Translations under genes and position numbers: made by a program
Notes under the pieces: model-generated
Seen by the model: only the letters and a program-made list of their open reading frames with translations
Told to the model about the DNA's origin: nothing
The model's database searches: none
Part shown: in pieces, positions 57,591 through 64,000 of the stretch
How the letters are laid out: every line of letters starts with the position of its first letter
Position numbering within the stretch: the first letter of the stretch is position 1
Assembly: GCF_003473485.1 (NCBI RefSeq)
Contig: NC_053047.1
Coordinates: 13,356,001 to 13,420,000, forward strand
Origin: Medicago truncatula
Lineage: Eukaryota; Streptophyta; Magnoliopsida; Fabales; Fabaceae
Reading direction: 5' to 3'
DNA: 64,000 nucleotides

Positions 57591-57846
57591 TCATATTGTA
57601 TCATGGAATGCACAAGTCTTGGAGAGAGCCAACATTTTCAGCAATGAAGGTAAAAACCCTTTCAGCATGGATACCAGAAACATTGAGTTACTTCTTACAA
57701 GTAGAAGAAAAACTACGACTTGGCATCAAAGAAAAGACAATAAATCAATTTATACTTCAAAGAAAGTATGAAGTATGATTGAATCAGTCCAGTCTTTGAA
57801 CTGATTTTTTTTTGTGTTCGAGGTATATTTCATACAACACAATCAA

Positions 57847-58080
57847 TTATGCAACAAGTGTACCATATAATAATTTACCACAATTCATATTTGTTAATTT
57901 GTAGTCATATCTTACGACATCTTGAGCTTGATTATCACCTTGTTTTCTCATTTCCATTTTCCAATTCTCTGCTCTTTTAGTGAGAGAACATCTTCGAGCT
58001 TCTAGTGGAGTAATGAGCGCATATTTCTCATGATTATAATTCATGGGAGGGGTTGCAAGTATCTGTTGAATTTTTTTCAT
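57847..58080 (-). other. Unidentified 77-codon ORF in unit 2
   Basis: The reading frame has a protein-like, charged composition ('EARRCSLTKRAENWKMEMRK'), unlike the AT-rich noise ORFs around it. The unit-1 equivalent is frameshifted. It could be an exon relic of an unknown gene. No start context or splice model is convincing. Confidence 0.25.
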
Positions 58081-59410
58081 AAGAATATTACTATATCATT
58101 TAGAAACTTTTGAATTAAACGTAAATATGATTACATTCGATATGCAATCAAGATAACCACAAACTCACACAGCCGTATGTTCGATCTTAACATAAAATAT
58201 TGAAATTCATTTTAAAAAATGGATCTAAAACAAAAAATGAAAATACACACTATCTAGTCAAATTATAGCCGTCAGAGATTTGTCATGGAGATCGCAAAAA
58301 CTAAAAATATAGTCCACGGATCTTGTTGTCAACCTCGCTGTAGATCTAGTAGAAAAAAACCATAAGATTAAAGAAGGGAAAATAATCCAATAAAAACTAT
58401 ATATCAATATATGATAAAAGTCCTTAGATTGAATACACACTTATAATTCATTTGACTCAAATGAAATCACAAAGGATGTATCCCACCTTTACATATCATA
58501 ACCAAATCCACTGTACAAATTAATACATGTGAGCTCGTATTAAAAAGCCAAATAAAACATAACATGGGAAGATATATATATATAGAGAGAGATAGGATGA
58601 ATGTAAGCAGCGCCGATTGTTTGTATTGTAATAGTTTGTTTAACTAGGAACACATTTATAAAGAGGTCATTTGAGGAATTGTTGGTGTAAATAGGTTAGG
58701 TTTCATTAACGGGCTTCACGAGTCCAAGAAGCATAGTGGATATATGGGATCCTTCCTTATATCTTGTTTGGAAAAGGCCGGCCTTTTTCACTACATCTCC
58801 TTTTCTGATTAAGAATTTCTTTTCCCACCTTGTACCCTTTTCCTACGCCCTATTTTTTTTTACAAAAATGACCATTTGATTTTCGGATTCTATAATCCGA
58901 AATGAATTTTACCCCTATTTTGGGGTGGGAAAATGTGTTTTCACCAACTCATATTTTATAATCTGAAAACCCCAAAAATTAGGGCATGTTCTTGTTTTTT
59001 TTTTACTATACAATCCGAACACCTCCTAAACACCTTGATGGTGTAAAATTCGGGAAGTGTACCAATATATATCGTGTAACATAGTAGTCAGTTATCGTCT
59101 CCGTAGGGATTATCATTCAACTCGGTAATTGGCGGAATTTATTAGAAGTAGAGAATTTAGAAAAGATGAAGTGGTTTGTGAGGTTTTAATTGACTTGTCA
59201 AATACAAGAATAGGTTATGTGGTTCAGAAGTATAATGGCGATTAGAGAATCCTTGAATCCCCCTTCCTTATTTGTTGGAATTAACTCGGTTGATTATTAG
59301 TTTATGACCTAACTTTCGATTTAAGAAAGTAGAACATGACGCCGTGATGAATCTGCGGAAGCTTAATTTTAATATCGCCGCAATTCAATTAGTTACAATC
59401 GTGAAATTCC

Positions 59411-60150
59411 TTTAAGACGAGTCATAGCCCTAAATTCAGACTTAGATTCGATTCAAAAAATTTAATTTACAAATTAAGCAATTTACTACTTTCGGGTTTG
59501 GACAAAATTATATACTAAATAAGAACTTTATTCATTGAATCCAACAAATAAGAAGGGATTTATCATGGAACCCGAATCAATTTAGTTGCACATGGGAACA
59601 TGCATCATTACAATACAATAGAATATAACATACCATAGAGAGAACAAGAGGAGGATGAAGATCGTCTTCTTTGAAGATACTTGACCCATGACTTGTATCG
59701 TTAACTTTATTAATGAATAAAAGAGTCTGCAAGGGTCTCTATTTATAGTGCATCATTACGTAGGGGTTAAGGGAAGAAAACTGGGCTTTTTGCACCGGTC
59801 CAGCTTGAAAAACAAGCAAACATTCTGCCCATAAGGCATGTGCAGGGCTCATGGGATGATGAGCAGGTGCGCATGAGGCAGCCTTGGATGTTGTCTCATG
59901 CACAGTGGTGCATGGTATGTGCGCAAGAGAATATCAGGCATCAGCTCCTGTACGAATTTTGCAGTTTTCGTTACTTTTTCGAGCATTCTTCCGTCTTGCA
60001 ATGCCTTGAAAGTTTAAATGAATTGTCTTTAATGTCTGTTGTATTAAAATACCTTCAAAGAACCATTGATCTTCAATCTTCATATCATCGATCTTTCACG
60101 TTATGTCTTGGTTTTCTGATTTACATGATTTCTCCCTAAAAAGACTCAAA
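59411..60150 (-). repeat. LTR-like region with minus-strand promoter signature
   Basis: A minus-strand CACTATAAATAGAGACC box (about 59733-59750) and TGCACC/GCGCACATACC blocks suggest part of a retrotransposon LTR read leftwards, in the same orientation as the Athila-like pieces nearby. The ends cannot be placed. Confidence 0.35.
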
Positions 60151-61129
60151 ACACGTATGAAGTTGCATGATTTAGGATACAACTGAATTACAACGTCTTG
60201 AATGAAAGCAATACAAAATTTTCCGTAAAACATTGACAACTCCTCTAAATGACCTCTTAGTTGCCTTCAAATGCAAAGAAAATAACTAAAAACATAGCCA
60301 AAAATATCAAATGATGTTCTATCATCACTACCCCAAACTTAAATTGTTGCTTCTTCTAAAGCACCAAAATAGCAACAAGTTAGAATTTACATAAATTTTA
60401 AAAATTGAAATATACCTTTCCGTAGATGGTTCTAAGATTGTTGCTATTCCCACTTTCAGACTTGGCTAACTTACCACTTCCATGCAAGTGGGGCAGGCTT
60501 AGAGAAGATACCCTTACTTTCAACTACTTGAAATTCCAAGATACATGTATGTTCTTCTTAAATCAGTAGTGCTGGTCAAGGCATTTGCCACACTCCAATC
60601 ATCATGTGATTGTACCTTGCTATGAGATTGAATCAATTCTAAACAAACTTTTAAGATACATATTACCACACACATATAGAGGTACCAAGACAAGTGCCTC
60701 ATGTGTATGATAATATAACTGATAGTCCCTAGAGAGCGAGAGAAATTTCAAGCAAAAATAGAAAACCACATGGAACACACATATATGAAAGAATTAAGTA
60801 GAAAGTGGAATATATATTTGGCTCAAAATCTCACCGGTTATGCTATACAAAATTGAAATGATGAATATTTTTGTTTATCTTCCGCATCAAACCCTAACAT
60901 TTATCGTGCTCTTCAACTTCAAAAATAAGGTAGCACTCTGTTGTTAGTGGTTGGAATAATTCTCCAAGATTGAAACAAAATTTTTGGAATTTTTTCAAAA
61001 GGAAAGTTTATGCAATTCATGTAAAAACAACGAGCCTAGTTGCAAGTTAGCAAACAATAAAAGCTAAGAAATTGTTAGATGTAATTGTTGTAAAATAAAT
61101 GACCAAAAATTTAAATAACTGAAAATAAA
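60151..61129. other. Unassigned, probably decayed gypsy non-coding sequence
   Basis: About 980 bp without a coding frame. It lies between the LTR-like region and the 194-bp repeat, so it is likely interior retroelement sequence, but nothing specific is recognisable. Confidence 0.3.
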
Positions 61130-61475
61130 TTTATGGGTTTGCCTCTTACTATGTGCTTGTTCACGTCATTAGCTCGACGCCTCGACCCTTGTTAGGGTGG
61201 CTTATAGGATAGAAAGCACACATCACCCTTCATCTTCCACTTGTTTGGAAAGGCTTCTATTAATTTTACATGGAGAGGTAAGTGTAAAATAAATGAGATG
61301 AAATTGAAATAACTCAAAATAAATTTATGGGTTTCCTCCTATTCAGTACGTGTTTCACGTCATTAGCTCGACGCCTCGATCACTGTTAGGGTAGCTTAAA
61401 GGAAGGAAAGAACAAATCACCCATCATCTTCCACTTGTTTGGTAAGGTTCCATTAATTTGACATGGAGAGGTAAG
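61130..61475 (-). repeat. 194-bp tandem duplication in a gypsy remnant
   Basis: The block 'cacgtcattagctcgacgcc' to 'tacatggagaggtaagtg' occurs twice, with AGCTCGACGCC at 61171 and 61365 (period 194). The phrase 'gggttgcctc...cacgtcattagctcgacgc' is familiar from the region upstream of or beside protease in Athila-like elements. Confidence 0.7.
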
Positions 61476-61736
61476 TGTTCCAATGATCCATTTTGTAAGC
61501 ATTTGGAATTTGTGTACTTCGTTATCGGAGAACAATGAGACTTTTTCTTTGAAAGCATCTTCTCTTGGCTCTCTAATATCTCAAAATTTCATGGAAAGGA
61601 AAGCTTGTATCCTTGCATCACCATGTTCTTCACTTCTCCATGTGGAATTTTTAGTTCACCTACTTGCATATATTAGAGTGATGTTTGATGGTTTCAGTTG
61701 AATTTTTCTTTACTTTCTTATCATCGGTAACAACAT

Positions 61737-62018
61737 CTATTTGATACGGGCTTTAGTTGTTGTCGAAAATGTTATTCCAAGGAGAAGTGAACATTTATGA
61801 TATTCTTTCATATCTAGAATTACAAAGTCCTCTGGAAATACAGATTGGTTTGCTTTCACCATTACATCTTTGACGATGCCATAAGGGTTTTCAACTTTAC
61901 TGTCTGACAATGTGAGAGTTATGTTTGTTGGTTTCATCTTTACCTTTTTAAGTTTCTTAAACATTGATGATGGCATCAAGTTTACACTTGCTCCAAGATC
62001 ACATAAAGCAGGATTCAT
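61737..62018 (-). pseudogene. Athila-like gypsy aspartic protease fragment
   Basis: A 93-codon minus-strand ORF reads 'ALCDLGASVNLMPSSMFKKL' and '...TNITLTLSDSKVENPYGIVKDV...FPEDFVILDM'. This is the retropepsin region of Athila-type Ty3/gypsy polyproteins, with D-L-G-A-S in place of the usual D-S-G-A/T. No RT or integrase follows. It belongs with the gag relic and leader-like blocks to its left, but the pieces are scrambled by later events. Confidence 0.8.
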
Positions 62019-62264
62019 TTTTATGTCTTTGATGACGGAGCATCATATGATATTTTTTGCTATGGTTTTAGTACTTTTGAAGGCACACCTTATTGTAGCT
62101 ACACAGTTGGAGGTGGCATAAACATAGGCGGAGTTGCATGAGAGAGATAAGCGGAGGTTGTGTTGTGTTAGAAGTTTTATGCTATATCTTCTCGGGTGTA
62201 CGTTGTTCGCTGATAAGATGAACATACACATTGAGTTGATATTTCTTGACACGATGGTGGATGT

Positions 62265-63170
62265 AACACCCTAACTCTAAAAGCGATAAACTACATTAAT
62301 GATACGAGCATATCAAGAATCTAGATGTTACTTCTTCAATAAATCACCAAGCATGCATAAATAAGATTTTTCTCGAAACATCGGAGCGGAATATTACATC
62401 ATGGCATCAACACCTAAATAAAATATCTCAACAGTCATCCAACATAAAATAAGTCACCAATAGCCATGTCATCATACAACTCATGTCATCATCAATACAT
62501 AGTTTCAAAAATCTCCAACAGACATAATAAAGATAACAACAGACCGACCCCTAATCAGAGCCATAAAGTCTAAGACACCAAAAGTAGTAAATGAGGTAGC
62601 ATCCAAGCTATATCCTCCAGCAACTCACAAAAGCAAAACAAAGCAACAACTCATGCACGCCGTCTACCCATCCATACGGATAAGGAAGACGGTCAACCAA
62701 ACGATCACTAGGGGTAAGTTCACAATTCATAATCAAGACATAATCACCAAGTCACATATTGAATTATGACACGATTCACCAAATAATAAATGTATGCAAT
62801 GTTCTAGACATTTCTAGATGCATGTGGTACCATAGGATTCCAGATATAATTTTACCGTTAATGAATCCACGTCCAACATAATAAACACCATCAATTATGT
62901 TCTGCATAAGCTATGTAATAAACACCATCAATTACATTCTTCAAATCACCTCATTAGGCTATGAATGCATGGACTTCAAATAAGGACTCGACAATGCATA
63001 ACTCACTAACTTAGACATTAACATAATAATCACCACCAATTATGTTATTCACCAACAATTGCATTATCAAATACTTACATTCATACAATCAACAAGTCAT
63101 CGTCACAATCAACGCCAAAACAAAATCATGTTTATCATCAACCATTCATCAAATAGTCATCATCAAACGA
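62265..63170. mobile_element. Truncated Tekay-like LTR
   Basis: Begins TGTAACACCCTAAC at about 62265, like the solo LTR at 30613. Downstream phrases ('ggggtaagttcacaattcataat', 'gatgcatgtggtacca') correspond to 'ggggtgagattcacaatc' and 'atgcatgtggtacca' in that LTR. The right end with ...GTTACA and a TSD are not seen, so it is truncated. The right limit is approximate. Confidence 0.6.
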
Positions 63171-63788
63171 AGATTCTCTGACAAAAGGTTTGAATCGGTT
63201 CCACTACTAACTCTTTATCGTTTACATTTTAAAAATATAATGATTATTTTAATAAAAAGTACTGCGAAGTCCACTTAAGAATGTGGTATTAAATGAGACT
63301 TAAAAGATCCCAAAAAAATGCTCCAATGAAAATACCTATTATGTTTCAAGTCTTAAAACAGTGGAGACATCACGGATTGAAGTACGTTTTAGACACTTTT
63401 AGTCCATCTCCTCATTGGGTCCCCAACAACTTTAATTTAATATTTTTGTACTTAATTTTTTGTTAATGATGCCATAGTCCTTTTTATGGTAGGACCTCTA
63501 TCTAGAATCTCTCTATAAATTCCAATTACTTTTTCCCACCGAGTTTCCGTAATCGTTAGTTAGACTCGTAGTAGTACTTATTATTTTTTATTTCTTTTCC
63601 TTTTATATTATCCAACAACCGTTATTAAACGCGGTCCAATCTTCCACAATAAAACCAATCATTATTATAACTCTTTTTCCAAATTCAACTCTCTTCCTTC
63701 TTTGCTTTCTCACTTTTTCCTTTCTATTCAATCCATTCTCCAAATTTGATTCTTAAAATCACTTATTCTATAAATTTTCTCTTTGAGA
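63171..63788 (+). promoter_or_regulatory. Promoter and 5' UTR of the ROH1-like gene
   Basis: A TCTATAAAT box lies at about 63511-63519, 270 bp before the start codon. The CT-rich stretch 63680-63740 (ctctcttccttctttgc...) is typical of a plant 5' leader. A second TCTATAAAT at about 63768 is too close to the ATG to be the main box. Confidence 0.45.
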
Positions 63789-64000
63789 ATGCGTTTTGCA
63801 ACAAAATATAAAGGTTCATCAATTCTGAATCTACGTGCCACTCAAGTTCATTCAATGCAATATTCAAGCTTAGACAAAGAGCTTGATTTGTTTCAAAAAC
63901 ATGTATCTGATAGGTTCAATGAACTATCATCTATTTCAAATGATAATTTCTTATCTCTTTCTTGGGTTAGAAAGCTTCTTGACACATTCCTTTGTTGCCA
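63789..64000 (+). CDS. ROH1/BYPASS1-like (DUF793) protein, N-terminal part
   Basis: An open frame from ATG 63789 to the right edge (70 codons and 2 bases, no stop). It reads 'KYKGSSILNLRATQVHSM', '...DKELDLFQKHVSDRFNEL' and 'LSLSWVRKLLDTFLCC'. This matches the N-terminus of plant ROH1/BPS1-type proteins: a short basic leader, 'F(Q)K.V.DRF..L' and the signature 'LSL.W..KLLD.FLCC(Q)'. Arabidopsis ROH1 is linked to the exocyst and to seed-coat mucilage; BPS1 limits a root-to-shoot signal. Which subgroup this is cannot be told from 70 residues. The genes are commonly intronless or have an intron only in the UTR. Confidence 0.75.
   Translation, partial: MRFATKYKGSSILNLRATQVHSMQYSSLDKELDLFQKHVSDRFNELSSISNDNFLSLSWVRKLLDTFLCC

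Larger units (their letters stand above)
57233..59410. repeat. Tandem duplication, unit 2
   Basis: Direct repeat of unit 1 without the solo LTR. It begins inside the left arm of the inverted repeat, so here only the inner 175 bp of the left arm remain to pair with the right arm (57412-57590); the loop is again AAC (57409-57411). It ends at GTGAAATTCC, where both copies diverge. Confidence 0.8.

Overview
This is plant nuclear DNA: AT-rich, gene-poor and full of transposable elements (TEs). The receptor-kinase family, the abundance of solo LTRs and the legume-like LTR types (SIRE/Maximus-like, Tekay-like and Ogre/Athila-like) suggest a papilionoid legume, perhaps Medicago/Trifolium-like. The species is inferred, not proven. 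Only four host genes or gene relics are convincing: three tandem copies of a non-RD LRR receptor-like kinase (RLK1 at 20183-23359, RLK2 pseudogene at 36566-39699, RLK3 at 45712-48906) and the start of a ROH1/BYPASS1-like (DUF793) gene that runs off the right edge (63789-64000). A captured WD40 gene fragment lies at 41385-41815.

Layout. 1-2483: minus-strand copia-type fragment (gag plus LTR) and a short PPR-like relic. 2484-18824: minus-strand LINE, about 6.6 kb without its insert, whose ORF1 is split by a complete 9,745-bp CACTA (En/Spm) transposon (7801-17545; TSD ATT). The CACTA carries a TNP2-type transposase gene with one nonsense codon and an intact TNPA-like (Transposase_24) gene. 18841-23830: RLK1 with its promoter. 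23833-24200: relic of another CACTA end. 25100-28884: second copy of the copia fragment and flank, without the LINE but with a 548-bp MITE. 28885-35985: composite insertion with imperfect terminal inverted repeats, holding a 184-bp tandem array split by a 3.2-kb solo LTR. 35993-40540: RLK2 and flanks. 40540-44850: inverted-repeat-rich stretch, WD40 fragment, 159-bp CACTA MITE, two 5'-truncated LINE 3' ends and a 1.3-kb copia-type solo LTR. 44996-49690: RLK3 and flanks. 49700-62260: decayed Athila-like gypsy material, a long near-zero-loop inverted repeat (about 51530-52285), a 2.2-kb tandem duplication and a 3.17-kb solo LTR. 62265-about 63170: truncated Tekay-like LTR. The rest is the ROH1-like promoter and 5' coding end.

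The window reads as a history. An ancestral unit (copia fragment + flank + promoter + RLK) was duplicated, and each copy then took different insertions, so one copy often preserves the empty site of an element present in the other. RLK1 and RLK3 keep open reading frames and a full set of receptor-kinase features; RLK2 is dead. The most unusual items for follow-up are the long inverted repeat at 51.5-52.3 kb, which is built like a hairpin-RNA locus and partly duplicated at 57.2-57.8 kb, and the LINE/CACTA nest dated by a paralogous empty site.
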